Of a stretch of 38,144 bases of DNA, positions 17,909-26,726 are shown in pieces (within the stretch, counting starts at the first letter, position 1; each line of letters begins with the position of its first letter). The stretch is taken from NCBI GenBank assembly GCA_964404395.1, contig CAYOKA010000006.1, forward strand, positions 1 through 38,144. The letters run 5' to 3'. The DNA comes from JAAYBT01 sp964404395 (GTDB taxonomy: Bacteria > Bacillota > Clostridia > Acetivibrionales > DTU013). The notes under the pieces are model-generated. The model was given only the letters and a program-made list of their open reading frames with translations. It searched no databases and had not been told where the DNA came from. Position numbers and translations under genes: made by a program.

Positions 17909-18856
17909 ATGAAAAATAGAATTTGTTTCATGCTCTTGAGTCTGGCAATGGCATTAAACCTCTGTTCCTGTGCATCTACCAAAAGGGATTATAAGGTAGA
18001 CCTAATTGTAAAATCAACCAGCTCAGAATTCTGGATGAGTGTATATGATGGTGCAAATGCAGCAGGTATAAAGTATAATATTGACCTTCGTTTTTTAGGG
18101 CCAACAATGGAAAAGGACTATCGTAATCAGGTTTCAATTATTGAGCAAAGCATACTGCATAAACCGGACGGTATAATTTTGGCAGCAGGTGATTACCAAA
18201 TGATGGCTACGCCTATGACGATGGCAGAGGAAGCTAAGATACCTCTTATACTGGTGGATTCGGGTGTGGAAAGCGACAAGTGGATTTCCTTTGTATCAAC
18301 TGATAATTATGAAGCCGGGAGTGTCTTGGCTCAGGAAATTGAAAAACGCTATGGAGGAAGGGCTAAAATAGGCGTGATTAGCTTTGTTAAAAACTCTTCC
18401 CCCTCAATAGAACGTACTAACGGCTTTAGCAATTATATTAATGAAAATACCGATATGAAAATTGTGGATACAGTATACTGTGACTCCAGTATTGAAAAGG
18501 CAGAAGAGCTTACCGGAGAAATGATAGAAAGCCATACTGATATACAAGTGATTGCAGGCTTAAATGCCCAGTCGGCTACAGGAGCAGCGCGTGCTCTTTC
18601 AAAGCTTGAGCGCACTGACATTTTTTTAGCGGGTATTGACTGCACAGTAGAGCAAGCGGATTATATGGAGCAGGGAATATTAGAGGTGGCGGTACTGCAA
18701 AATCCCTACTTGATGGGCTATTTCAGTGTAGAAACAATGTATAGAGTATTACGAGGAGAGAAGGTTGAAAAAAGCATTCGTACTGCCGTCTATGTGGTAG
18801 ACAAGGATAATATGTTTGATGACGAATTCGAGAGGTTGATTTTCCCATTCTATTGA
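17909..18856 (+). CDS. Ribose-type substrate-binding lipoprotein, probable sensor of the adjacent kinase
   Basis: This is a 315-residue sugar-binding protein of the RbsB/XylF fold. The signal peptide ends in a lipobox LCS-C21. Family features include SEFWMSVYDGANAAG, KPDGIILAAGD, IPLILVDSGV and LAGIDCT. It lies between the kinase (10 bases upstream) and the CUT2 ATPase, and a second binding protein is encoded after the permease. A locus with two binding proteins, one directly linked to a LytS-type kinase, resembles the XylFII-LytS-YesN xylose-sensing system of Clostridium beijerinckii. By that analogy this one is the sensor and the protein at 21555 the transport subunit. Confidence 0.88.
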   Translation: MKNRICFMLLSLAMALNLCSCASTKRDYKVDLIVKSTSSEFWMSVYDGANAAGIKYNIDLRFLGPTMEKDYRNQVSIIEQSILHKPDGIILAAGDYQMMATPMTMAEEAKIPLILVDSGVESDKWISFVSTDNYEAGSVLAQEIEKRYGGRAKIGVISFVKNSSPSIERTNGFSNYINENTDMKIVDTVYCDSSIEKAEELTGEMIESHTDIQVIAGLNAQSATGAARALSKLERTDIFLAGIDCTVEQADYMEQGILEVAVLQNPYLMGYFSVETMYRVLRGEKVEKSIRTAVYVVDKDNMFDDEFERLIFPFY

Positions 18857-18905
18857 TAGAGTAAAAGAGCAATCGTATTTCCAATGGTTACAATCGTTTT
18901 TTCCA

Positions 18906-18934
18906 TTCAATTTCCAGATACCTTTTGCTATGAT
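18906..18934 (+). promoter_or_regulatory. Candidate promoter of the CUT2 ATPase gene
   Basis: TATGAT (18929-18934) fits a -10 box, with a weak -35 TTCAAT (18906-18911) at 17-base spacing. The start near 18941 would fall just before the palindrome at 18947. The -35 box is poor, so an activator such as the YesN-type regulator may be required. Confidence 0.35.
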
Positions 18935-18946
18935 GTGGCTGTAAGA

Positions 18947-18956
18947 GAAACGTTTC
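18947..18956. promoter_or_regulatory. LacI-family operator-like palindrome before the CUT2 ATPase gene
   Basis: GAAACGTTTC is a perfect palindrome with the central CG typical of LacI-family operators (also the core of catabolite-responsive elements). It lies 28 bases before the ATPase start and just downstream of a likely -10 box (18929-18934), an ideal place to block transcription. The LacI-type gene at 15113 is the obvious candidate binder; CcpA is the alternative. Confidence 0.55.
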
Positions 18957-18983
18957 ACCCAGCGAATAGTGGGAGGTTAGGTT

Positions 18984-20486
18984 ATGGCTGAACTGCTCAA
19001 AATGTGTGGAATCTCTAAAATATTTCCGGGCGTAAAAGCATTAAGCGATGTTAGCTTGGAGCTCAATGAAGGAGAAGTCCACGCTTTGTGCGGAGAGAAT
19101 GGTGCCGGGAAATCTACGTTGATGAAGGTCCTTTCAGGCGTCTATCAGGCTGAAGAGGGTGAGATATTTATTAACGGAGAAAAGGTTGAAATTGAAAACA
19201 CAAAAACGGCACAGCAGTTAGGTATTAGTATTATTTATCAAGAGTTTAACCTGTGCCCCCACCTATCTGTTGCAAACAATATCTGGCTTGACCGTCAGCC
19301 CCAAAAAGGCGTATTTGTAGATGACAAAAAAATGACTGAGCAAACACAAGTGATCCTTGATGAGCTGGGGCTTTCGATTAGCCCAAAGGCGCTCATACTC
19401 ACGTTAAGTGTTGCAGAACGGCAGATGGTGGAAATCGCAAAGGCTATTTCCTTCAACTCCAGGATCCTGGTAATGGATGAACCTACGGCAGCACTTACGG
19501 AAACGGAGATTGACAGGCTGTTTACCATAATACACAGGTTAAAATCAAAAGGGGTAGGGATAATATACATTTCTCACCGTTTAGAGGAGCTTTCACGTAT
19601 TGCGGACCGCGTATCGGTTTTACGAGACGGACAGTATGTGGGTACATACCACTACAAGGATGTCACAGTCGACAAACTGGTGCATTTAATGGTCGGACGT
19701 GAGCTGAGCAACAAGTTTCCGGTGTACGATAGAAAGATTGGCGAGGTGCTGTTTGAGGCGCGAAATATTAGAAGCAAGAAGCTGAATGTGAGTAATATAC
19801 AGGTTTGTACCGGTGAGATTGTAGGTATTGCTGGTTTGATGGGAGCCGGGCGCTCAGAGTTGGCAAGAGCAATTTTTGGTGTTGACAAGACTTACCACAA
19901 GGAGGTCTTTATTGATGGTAAGCCGGTCACGATTAACAGCATCACCTCAGCCATTAGAAATGGCATAGGCTACATAACTGAGGACCGCAAAAAAGATGGC
20001 CTTGCACTAAACATGACAGTGGAGAGCAATATAAATTTAGCGCACATTCCCAACCTTATCAAAAAAGGATTCATTGACAACAGTGCGGCTAAAGAAAATG
20101 CTGCTAAATATATAAATAGTCTTCGAATTAAGACGCCGAGCATGTATCAGAAGATGCAAAATCTTTCCGGTGGCAATCAACAAAAAACCGTACTGGCAAA
20201 ATGGCTGTGCAACGACATTAAGATTCTTATTTTCGACGAGCCCACACGAGGTATAGATGTAGGTGCGAAGTACGAAGTTTACGAGCTTATGAATAGACTC
20301 AGTGATAATGGCGTTGCCATAATTATGATTTCCTCAGATTTGTCTGAAATCATGGGTATGAGTGATCGAATTTTGGTAATGCACAATGGAGCAATCAGTG
20401 GTGAATTTAACCGTAGTGAGGCAACACAGGAGGAGATTTTACGCTGTGCTGCAGGGCTGCGTAAGGACGAAGGAAAGGGTGCTTAG
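18984..20486 (+). CDS. CUT2 sugar ABC transporter ATP-binding protein (RbsA/XylG/MglA type)
   Basis: This is a 500-residue tandem ABC ATPase. The first domain has Walker A GENGAGKST (about 37-45), signature LSVAERQMVEIA and Walker B ILVMDEPTAAL. The second domain has the degenerate Walker A GLMGAGRSE normal for the family, signature LSGGNQQK and Walker B ILIFDEPTRGID. Both halves are complete, and the length is that of RbsA. GGGAGG upstream supports the ATG. The permease follows three bases later. Confidence 0.95.
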   Translation: MAELLKMCGISKIFPGVKALSDVSLELNEGEVHALCGENGAGKSTLMKVLSGVYQAEEGEIFINGEKVEIENTKTAQQLGISIIYQEFNLCPHLSVANNIWLDRQPQKGVFVDDKKMTEQTQVILDELGLSISPKALILTLSVAERQMVEIAKAISFNSRILVMDEPTAALTETEIDRLFTIIHRLKSKGVGIIYISHRLEELSRIADRVSVLRDGQYVGTYHYKDVTVDKLVHLMVGRELSNKFPVYDRKIGEVLFEARNIRSKKLNVSNIQVCTGEIVGIAGLMGAGRSELARAIFGVDKTYHKEVFIDGKPVTINSITSAIRNGIGYITEDRKKDGLALNMTVESNINLAHIPNLIKKGFIDNSAAKENAAKYINSLRIKTPSMYQKMQNLSGGNQQKTVLAKWLCNDIKILIFDEPTRGIDVGAKYEVYELMNRLSDNGVAIIMISSDLSEIMGMSDRILVMHNGAISGEFNRSEATQEEILRCAAGLRKDEGKGA

Positions 20487-20489
20487 CAA

Positions 20490-21503
20490 ATGAGTGAATT
20501 AGTAAGTTATGTAAGGAAGCTTAAGGAAAATAGAACGATGGGTAAAAGTAATATGTTTCAAAAGTTTTTAACATTTGGCGTGCTGATTATTCTCTGCTTA
20601 TTTTTTGGGCTTCTCACTAAAGGTAGCTTTCTGAGGATTGAAAACCTTCTTACTATTGCACTACAGGTCACTCCATATGCAATCCTTGGTTTTGGACTCA
20701 CTTTTGTACTTATTTCCGGAGGCACGGACTTATCAGCAGGCTCTGTCATAGGTTTTGGCGGCATTGTTTGTGCAAAGGCTGTAACTTTAGGGATTAGTAT
20801 ACCAATTTCAATAATTATAGGGCTGCTTGCCGGGGTAATAGCGGGGTTTATCAATGGGATTTTTGTCACCAAGCTAAGTGTTACACCATTTATCGCAACC
20901 CTCGGCACACAGTTTGCTTTTCGCGGGCTTACTCAGTTGGTTGGCCAGGGGAGACCCGTATCAATACAAGCGTTAGATGATAAAGAAATTATCTCGGTAT
21001 TTAGGTTTATTGGTGGAGGTGCAGTCTTCGGCAAGATTCCATTTCCATCGATTATTATGATAATTATAGCTATAGTACTTGGCATAATCCTGGCAAAAAC
21101 CGGTTTTGGGAGGCGGCTCTATGCAGTTGGTTCTAATGAAGAAGCTGCAAGGCTTTCCGGCATAAATGTCTTCAAAACCAAGATGACTGCCTATGTTATC
21201 TGTGGTGCTACAGCAGCTATGGCCGGTATTCTTCTGGCAGCCCGTCTCGCTTCTGCACAGTCAAACGCAGGGCAGGGTTATGAGCTTGAGGGTATTGCTG
21301 CGGCAGTTATTGGAGGCACATCGGTAATGGGTGGTGAGGGCGGCATCTTAGGTACGGTAATTGGTGCACTTGTGATGGGTGTTCTGCGCAATGGGCTGAA
21401 CCTATTAAAAGTGGATGCATTTGTGCAGATGGTTATTATCGGAATCATAATAGTCATTGGTGTATGGTACGATACTGCGCGAAGGAAGAAACAATCCGTT
21501 TAG
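20490..21503 (+). CDS. CUT2 sugar ABC transporter permease (RbsC type)
   Basis: This is a 337-residue membrane protein with about eight to ten helices. Family signatures are GLTFVLISGGTDLSAGSV, GFINGIFVTKLSVTPFIATLGTQFAFRGL and the C-terminal GYELEGIAAAVIGGTSVMGGEGG. It lies three bases after the ATPase gene, with GGAAAGGG about ten bases before the ATG. It forms the channel of the transporter as a homodimer. Confidence 0.94.
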   Translation: MSELVSYVRKLKENRTMGKSNMFQKFLTFGVLIILCLFFGLLTKGSFLRIENLLTIALQVTPYAILGFGLTFVLISGGTDLSAGSVIGFGGIVCAKAVTLGISIPISIIIGLLAGVIAGFINGIFVTKLSVTPFIATLGTQFAFRGLTQLVGQGRPVSIQALDDKEIISVFRFIGGGAVFGKIPFPSIIMIIIAIVLGIILAKTGFGRRLYAVGSNEEAARLSGINVFKTKMTAYVICGATAAMAGILLAARLASAQSNAGQGYELEGIAAAVIGGTSVMGGEGGILGTVIGALVMGVLRNGLNLLKVDAFVQMVIIGIIIVIGVWYDTARRKKQSV

Positions 21504-21554
21504 GTATATTAAAAGCCGTAAAAGCGGCTAATAAATATAAAAGGAGATAGTATT

Positions 21555-22541
21555 ATGAAAAAGGCATTCAGTATTCTTCTGGTATTTGTTCTCGTTCTTT
21601 CTATGCTTGTTGGCTGTGGGGCTGACAAAAAGGACGGATCCGCTTCATCCAGCAAGGGAAGCGAAAAAATCAAAATTGCGTTGGTAACTAAAATGGTAGA
21701 CTCACCCTATTGGCAGACTGTAAAACGCGCAGCTGTGGAAAAAGCAGAAGAGATGGGCAACGTAGAGCTTACGCATCTTGGACCACCAACAGAGGCGGAT
21801 ATTGACAAACAAGTGCAGATAATTGAGACTTGCATAAACGACGATTATGATGGAATCATTCTCGCAGCATGTGATAAGGATGCTCTTATCGAGCCGGTAA
21901 GAAAGGCAAAGGAAGCCGGTATTCCTGTTGTAATGATTGACTCCGGTATCTCTGAGCCTGTATACGATGCATTTTTGGCTACCAATAACATTCAGGCCGG
22001 TGCAGAGTGCGCTAAGTTAATGGCTAACCTGATAGGCGATTCAGGGCAGGTCGCGATAGTTAACTTTGCGGCAGGTACACAAACCGCCGTTGATAGAGAA
22101 GCCGGTTTCACCGAGGAGATCAAGAATAATCACAAGAATATCGAGATTGTTGGCGTTCAGTATTGTAACTCCGACCCAACCGTAGCAGCAAACCAGGCAA
22201 CTGACTTTATATCGGCTTATCCTGACCTGAAGGGTATATGGGGTGCTAATGATCAGTCTGCAATCGGAGTTGCTCAAGCAGTTACAGAAAAAGGCAAGAG
22301 CGAAAGCATTATGGTAGTAGGTTTCGATAACTCTGACGACATTAAGGCGGGATTGAAGTCGGGCACAATCAAAGGAACAGCTGTCCAAATGCCTACACAA
22401 ATGGGTTCCAAAGGTGTTGAAATTGTCGTCGATCTACTTGATGGCAAAGCACCTGCAGACAAAGCAGTGGACACAGGTGTTACCATGGTCACCACCGAAA
22501 ATATGTCAGATCCTAAAATAGATGCGATTCTGAATCAGTAA
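21555..22541 (+). CDS. CUT2 sugar ABC transporter substrate-binding lipoprotein
   Basis: This is a 328-residue RbsB-type binding protein. The signal peptide ends LVG-C21, and the body shows DSPYWQTVKRAAVEKAEEMG, DYDGIILAACD, IPVVMIDSGI, GVQYCNSDP and VVGFDNSDDIKAGL. AAAAGGAGATAG before the ATG is strong, which suits a highly expressed binding protein. It is followed by a terminator, so it closes the transporter unit. It is related in fold to the lipoprotein at 17909 but clearly divergent, which fits separate transport and sensing roles. Confidence 0.94.
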   Translation: MKKAFSILLVFVLVLSMLVGCGADKKDGSASSSKGSEKIKIALVTKMVDSPYWQTVKRAAVEKAEEMGNVELTHLGPPTEADIDKQVQIIETCINDDYDGIILAACDKDALIEPVRKAKEAGIPVVMIDSGISEPVYDAFLATNNIQAGAECAKLMANLIGDSGQVAIVNFAAGTQTAVDREAGFTEEIKNNHKNIEIVGVQYCNSDPTVAANQATDFISAYPDLKGIWGANDQSAIGVAQAVTEKGKSESIMVVGFDNSDDIKAGLKSGTIKGTAVQMPTQMGSKGVEIVVDLLDGKAPADKAVDTGVTMVTTENMSDPKIDAILNQ

Positions 22542-22590
22542 TTTGATTGTCCCATATATTGGTTGCATTTATTTCAAAGCAGTGATCAAG

Positions 22591-22638
22591 AATTTACGGG
22601 GGCATAAGCATAATGCCCTCGTAAATCGGTTTTTTTTT
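22591..22638 (+). terminator. Strong rho-independent terminator after the CUT2 transporter
   Basis: ATTTACGGGGGCAT pairs with ATGCCCTCGTAAAT (22613-22626) around a short loop, with one mismatch, followed by nine T residues. A smaller AAAAGC-TCG-GCTTTT hairpin (22642-22656) lies directly after it. Confidence 0.92.
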
Positions 22639-22741
22639 ATAAAAAGCTCGGCTTTTCAATGACGATGTAGTAGACTTAAGTTAATAGAAGTGGAGGAACT
22701 TTGAGCTTTCGGGGGACTAGATTAAAAATGGGGTGAATAAT

Positions 22742-24451
22742 TTGAAAAGAATGCTGGCAAAGGTATTTAAGGTGTTTAGTTTTCCCGCGACTATAAAAAG
22801 CAGAATGATTTTAGGATTTAGTCTGATTGTTATTGTGATGGGCTCAATTAGCATTGGCTCTTTTTTTATTATCCGGTCTTTCATGTTAAAGTTTGACAAC
22901 ATGGTTCAGACAACAATTACAGCAAATGAAATTAATAATTCGATAACAAAAATTCCGGAACATATTACTGCATTTATTAATGCTCAAGATAATATAGAGA
23001 ATGCAGACAACCTTACGGCTGAAATGAGAAAAATGCAAGATAACATTATTCTGCTCAGGAAGATTGTTTCTGACAAGAAAATCTATGAGTACATAGATTC
23101 AGTAGAGAGGTTCTCCATATCAATTCAAGAAGACATCGAAGGGGTTTTTAGCAGCGAGTCAAAAGATGAGGCTCTAAAACACAACGAACATGTGAAAACA
23201 ATCTTGAACTTAAGCAAAACTAATGTTGATAAATTGATTGCAGCGGAATTGAACAGTCAATTAGAATTAAAAGAACAGATTAGTAATCGAGCTAATATCA
23301 TTGGCGTTATTGTCATTCTGGTAATTTTGTGTGTAAGCTTAATAAGCATAATCGGCTCAACGACTTATTCCAGTAAAATTGGAGGAATCATCAATAAACT
23401 GTCCATCTCTGCGCAGAGTATTACAGATGGCAATTTGAAAATTGAGCACATAAAAACAAATTCAAAGGATGATTTAGCGTTATTAGCACAGGGCTTCAAC
23501 AAGATGGTAGAAAATCTTTGTTCAATCATAAGCAAGATTAGTGATACAAGTGAGAATGTTGCAAATTCAGCCGAGTATCTAAAATCCGGGTCAGAGCAGA
23601 ATACAAAGACTATTGAGCAGATTGCAGCTTCAATTATGCAGGTCTCACTGGGAGCATCAAAGCAGCAGGAGCAGTCTGAAATGACTGTAGAAGTAACAAA
23701 AAATCAGCTGGAAAGAAGTAACAAGATTTATGATAATTCTCGTATCGTACTAGGTACTGCCGTGAAGGCTAGTGAAGCAGCTGAAATTGGTAATGACAAG
23801 GTAACTGAATTGATTGATCAGATAGGTATTATTCAAGAAAAGATTGTCAGCACACAAGAAATTGCTGAGTCATTGAAAAAGAAGTCTTCGGAGATTAGAA
23901 TTATTTTGGATGCAATAACTAATATAGCATCAAAAACAAACCTCCTGGCTCTTAATGCTGCCATAGAAGCCGCTAGAGCAGGTGAGCATGGAAGAGGGTT
24001 TGCTATTGTAGCCGATGAAATTCGCAAGCTGGCGGGAGCCTCGGCCAATTCGGTAGAAGGTATTACCGAGATGTTAAACGAAATACAGAACCAGACAGAA
24101 CAGGTCGCTGAAAGAATGGGACTTGGGGTTGATGAGATTAGTGAAGGAATCGAAATGGCTGAAAAAGCAAGAAAGTCCTTTGAAGAAATTGTTAGTACCA
24201 ACAGAGATGTGGATACCCAGGTCAGACAAATAACTGAAGAAATAGAACAAGCGACAATAGAAATTCAAACAGTTGAAGAGATGAACAGGATTGTACATGG
24301 TGTGGCAAGGCAGTTTATGGCAGAAAGCCAGGAGATTGCCTCAGCCGTGCAAGAGCAGTCTGCCGGCCAGGAGGAAATATCTTCTTCCGCTGCTATGCTT
24401 TCGGATTCGGCTGATGAGCTTAAGAAGGTGATTAGAGAATTTAGACTCTAG
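22742..24451 (+). CDS. Methyl-accepting chemotaxis protein
   Basis: This is a chemoreceptor of about 570 residues. One membrane helix is at about 20-45, a helical, probably four-helix-bundle sensor region at 46-185, a second helix at about 187-210, HAMP (SISAQSITDGNLKIE), then a long coiled coil with the conserved hairpin tip AALNAAIEAARAGEHGRGFAIVADEIRKLA; the last residues lack a CheR-tether pentapeptide. The start is uncertain: TTG at 22742 has GGGGTGA five bases upstream, while GTG 22733 is in frame but without a site. It lies between a CUT2 transporter and a YesN-type regulator, so it may sense the same sugar through one of the binding proteins, as in ribose and galactose taxis. That link is inferred. 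Confidence 0.9.
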   Translation: MKRMLAKVFKVFSFPATIKSRMILGFSLIVIVMGSISIGSFFIIRSFMLKFDNMVQTTITANEINNSITKIPEHITAFINAQDNIENADNLTAEMRKMQDNIILLRKIVSDKKIYEYIDSVERFSISIQEDIEGVFSSESKDEALKHNEHVKTILNLSKTNVDKLIAAELNSQLELKEQISNRANIIGVIVILVILCVSLISIIGSTTYSSKIGGIINKLSISAQSITDGNLKIEHIKTNSKDDLALLAQGFNKMVENLCSIISKISDTSENVANSAEYLKSGSEQNTKTIEQIAASIMQVSLGASKQQEQSEMTVEVTKNQLERSNKIYDNSRIVLGTAVKASEAAEIGNDKVTELIDQIGIIQEKIVSTQEIAESLKKKSSEIRIILDAITNIASKTNLLALNAAIEAARAGEHGRGFAIVADEIRKLAGASANSVEGITEMLNEIQNQTEQVAERMGLGVDEISEGIEMAEKARKSFEEIVSTNRDVDTQVRQITEEIEQATIEIQTVEEMNRIVHGVARQFMAESQEIASAVQEQSAGQEEISSSAAMLSDSADELKKVIREFRL

Positions 24452-24497
24452 AATCGTATGCTGCAGGGAATGGAGCCAAAAAAATGGGGGTACACTG

Positions 24498-26102
24498 ATG
24501 TATAAGCTAATCTTTGCAGATGATGAGGCATTGGTACGAAATAGCGTTGCGAAGTTAATTCAATGGGGAAAAAGTGGGTTTGAGCTGGTGGGGTGTTGCT
24601 CTAACGGGCATGAATTACTGGAGATGGTCGAAAAGGATACCCCTGATATTGTCATAACCGATATTAATATGCCATTTGTCAGTGGAATAGAAGTGGCACG
24701 TAAGCTAAAAAGTGATTATCCTACAGTGAAAATTATTTTTTTAACAGGATACGATGATTTCAACTATGCACAGCAGGCTATTGACTTAAAGGTATTAAAG
24801 TATATTTTAAAGCCTGTCACGGCAGAAAACCTGTCAGATTGTCTTGACAAAACCAAGAAGATTTTGGATAATGAGTGCCTGCAACGTCGCAATGTGGCAC
24901 TGTTGGAAGATTTCTATTATCAAAATAAAGCTGTGCTTCAAAACATATTTTTAAATTGTCTTTTTACTACCGAAGTTAGTGACGCTGAGGTTGTAAAAAA
25001 GCTGGAGTTTTTAGAACTTGATTTTCTTGCAAGCAAACAGTTTCAAGTAGCTATTTTAATGGGAGACGACATTCGAAACGAGGAATGGAACAATGAGTCG
25101 GAAAGACTGATGAACTTTTCGGTGTATAATATCTCAAAAGAAATCATTAAAGACAGGGAAATGGGTTCAGCAATAATCGGGAATGGCAGTATTATTGCAC
25201 TTTTAACAAACGCAAATGATATCGACGAGGAGAATTGGAAGGAAGAAGCGATTATTGTACTGGAGGAAATTCGAGCTTCCATTGAAAAGCATCTTGAGTT
25301 TACTGTATCAGTAGGAGTGGGTAGCGTTTACCATAGCTATAACAATATTCACAGATCCTATGATGAGGCACTTTCTGCTTTAGGATATCGTTATGCAATA
25401 GGCACAAATAGGATAATAATCATCAACGATATTGAGCCACAAAGGAATAATGCGCCGGTATTCAGTAAAGAAAAGGAGCTTCAGCTGCTGGCCAGTATTA
25501 AGGCAAACAATAAGAATGAAATGTTTGAAATTGTGGACAGCTTAATTAATGATGCTGCTTGTCACACCAATATGGAGCAGCTGAGAAGTTATGTGATTAG
25601 TATGATAATCAATATTGTCCGCGAAGCAGAGAGCATTAACCTGGATACGCAGGAGCTTTTGCGTTTTGGCGATATTCGATATGTTTTGGATTTGAAGACA
25701 GTCAAGGAATTACAGGACACGGTATTGAAGGTGTGCGGCAGTTTAATGGAAAGCATCTCCCAGAACCGTAAGAATAGCTGTTCAGCGTTTATTGAGCAGG
25801 CAAAATGCTTTATACAGGAGCATTTTGCAAACTATAATATCTCGGTTGATATGGTAAGCCAGCATCTGCATCTAAGCACCAGCTATTTCAGAGCAATTTT
25901 CAAAAAAGAAACGGGTACTACTTTTGTAAACTACCTTACCGAATTGCGAATGAAAAAGGCAAGGGACCTTATCTGCAGCACTAACATGAAAATTTACCAG
26001 ATTGCTGAAGCTGTGGGCTATTCCGATCCTCACTACTTCAGCTACTGTTTTAAAAAGCATTTTGATATGGCTCCGAACGATCTTAGAGAAAGTCTGGTGT
26101 AA
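24498..26102 (+). CDS. YesN-type response regulator with AraC DNA-binding domain
   Basis: This is a 534-residue regulator: receiver domain with D9/D10 and phosphoacceptor D55 in VITDINMP, K105 region KYILKPV, a central YesN-type segment, and an AraC double helix-turn-helix at about 430-534 (STSYFRAIFKKETGTTF, YSDPHYFSYCFKKHF). GGGGGT lies nine bases before the ATG. There is no kinase adjacent to it; the nearest unpaired kinase is at 16150, at the other end of the same locus, so these two are probably partners. It resembles the regulator at 10012 in design but not closely in sequence. Confidence 0.92.
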   Translation: MYKLIFADDEALVRNSVAKLIQWGKSGFELVGCCSNGHELLEMVEKDTPDIVITDINMPFVSGIEVARKLKSDYPTVKIIFLTGYDDFNYAQQAIDLKVLKYILKPVTAENLSDCLDKTKKILDNECLQRRNVALLEDFYYQNKAVLQNIFLNCLFTTEVSDAEVVKKLEFLELDFLASKQFQVAILMGDDIRNEEWNNESERLMNFSVYNISKEIIKDREMGSAIIGNGSIIALLTNANDIDEENWKEEAIIVLEEIRASIEKHLEFTVSVGVGSVYHSYNNIHRSYDEALSALGYRYAIGTNRIIIINDIEPQRNNAPVFSKEKELQLLASIKANNKNEMFEIVDSLINDAACHTNMEQLRSYVISMIINIVREAESINLDTQELLRFGDIRYVLDLKTVKELQDTVLKVCGSLMESISQNRKNSCSAFIEQAKCFIQEHFANYNISVDMVSQHLHLSTSYFRAIFKKETGTTFVNYLTELRMKKARDLICSTNMKIYQIAEAVGYSDPHYFSYCFKKHFDMAPNDLRESLV

Positions 26103-26137
26103 CAGCACCAAAAATCGTGCCTTAACTTTGCAGGCAA

Positions 26138-26569
26138 TTAATCTGCGGCATTTGCCGTCTCTGTAGCACTTTCCGCTTTTTTTGCACTTGTCTTCTTTGC
26201 TTTGGTGCTTGACGCTTTCTTTACTGTGGTGCTTGTTTTCTTGGCAACTGTGCTTGTCTTTCTGGCTCTGCTTTTCGGCTTCTCTTTCTCCAACGCTTCT
26301 TTTCGCTCTTTTTCCAGTCTTTCTGACTCCAGTCTTTGCTTCTCTTTTTCAAGCTCCTTTTGCTCCAGCCGTGCCTTAAGATCATTTCGGACTTTCTTCC
26401 TTAAGGTGGCATTTTCCATTTTCAAAAACTTCTCAAAGGAATCCGGATAGACAAAAGCCTTTTCTCCGACTCCCTCCTCGAACTGTATGCGAATAATCCC
26501 ATTCTCTTGGGAGCTAATAACACCTGTTCCAAATTTGATATGCTTAGCTTTTTCATTAAGCAAACTCAT
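26138..26569 (-). CDS. Small basic protein: FGTGVI barrel-like domain plus histone-H1-like Lys/Ala tail
   Basis: This is a 143-residue protein I cannot name. Residues 1-50 (KHIKFGTGVISSQ, IRIQFEEGVGEKAFVYPDSFEKFL) look like a small beta-barrel of the kind found at the C-terminus of UvrD/PcrA helicases or in CarD/Tudor-like folds. Residues 50-90 form a charged helix rich in Glu, Lys and Arg, and residues 90-143 are a low-complexity Lys/Ala/Ser/Thr tail with repeated AKKTS and VKK units, like histone H1 or Hc1 proteins, which would bind DNA. GGAGGAG selects the ATG at 26569; an in-frame upstream extension overlaps the preceding gene. It starts one base after the stop of the Cys4 gene, in an operon with CarD. 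A nucleoid or transcription role is inferred. Confidence 0.75.
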   Translation of the reverse strand: MSLLNEKAKHIKFGTGVISSQENGIIRIQFEEGVGEKAFVYPDSFEKFLKMENATLRKKVRNDLKARLEQKELEKEKQRLESERLEKERKEALEKEKPKSRARKTSTVAKKTSTTVKKASSTKAKKTSAKKAESATETANAAD

Positions 26570-26570
26570 T

Positions 26571-26726
26571 TCAATTCTCCTCCTCCTGTAGCGCCGGCTT
26601 TTCATCAGGTTTATCAATATCTTCTGTATCCATAAAGCAAACATCAAGCATACATCTCCATTTGCTGTAGTATTTACAGTAAATACAGTCGCGTTTCTTC
26701 ATGTCTGCTTTCTTCAACTTTATCAT
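26571..26726 (-). CDS. 51-residue Cys4 protein, possible zinc knuckle
   Basis: A short frame starts with ATG 26726-26724, whose ATGA overlaps the CarD stop by four bases, with AAGGATG of the CarD end as ribosome site. It ends TGA at 26573-26571, one base before the ATG of the next gene. The product is basic at the start (MIKLKKADMKKRD), then has C14-x2-C17-x7-C25-x4-C30, a spacing that could bind one zinc ion, then an acidic tail ending EEEN. Both junctions indicate translational coupling, the best evidence that it is real. I recognise no family. Confidence 0.65.
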   Translation of the reverse strand: MIKLKKADMKKRDCIYCKYYSKWRCMLDVCFMDTEDIDKPDEKPALQEEEN

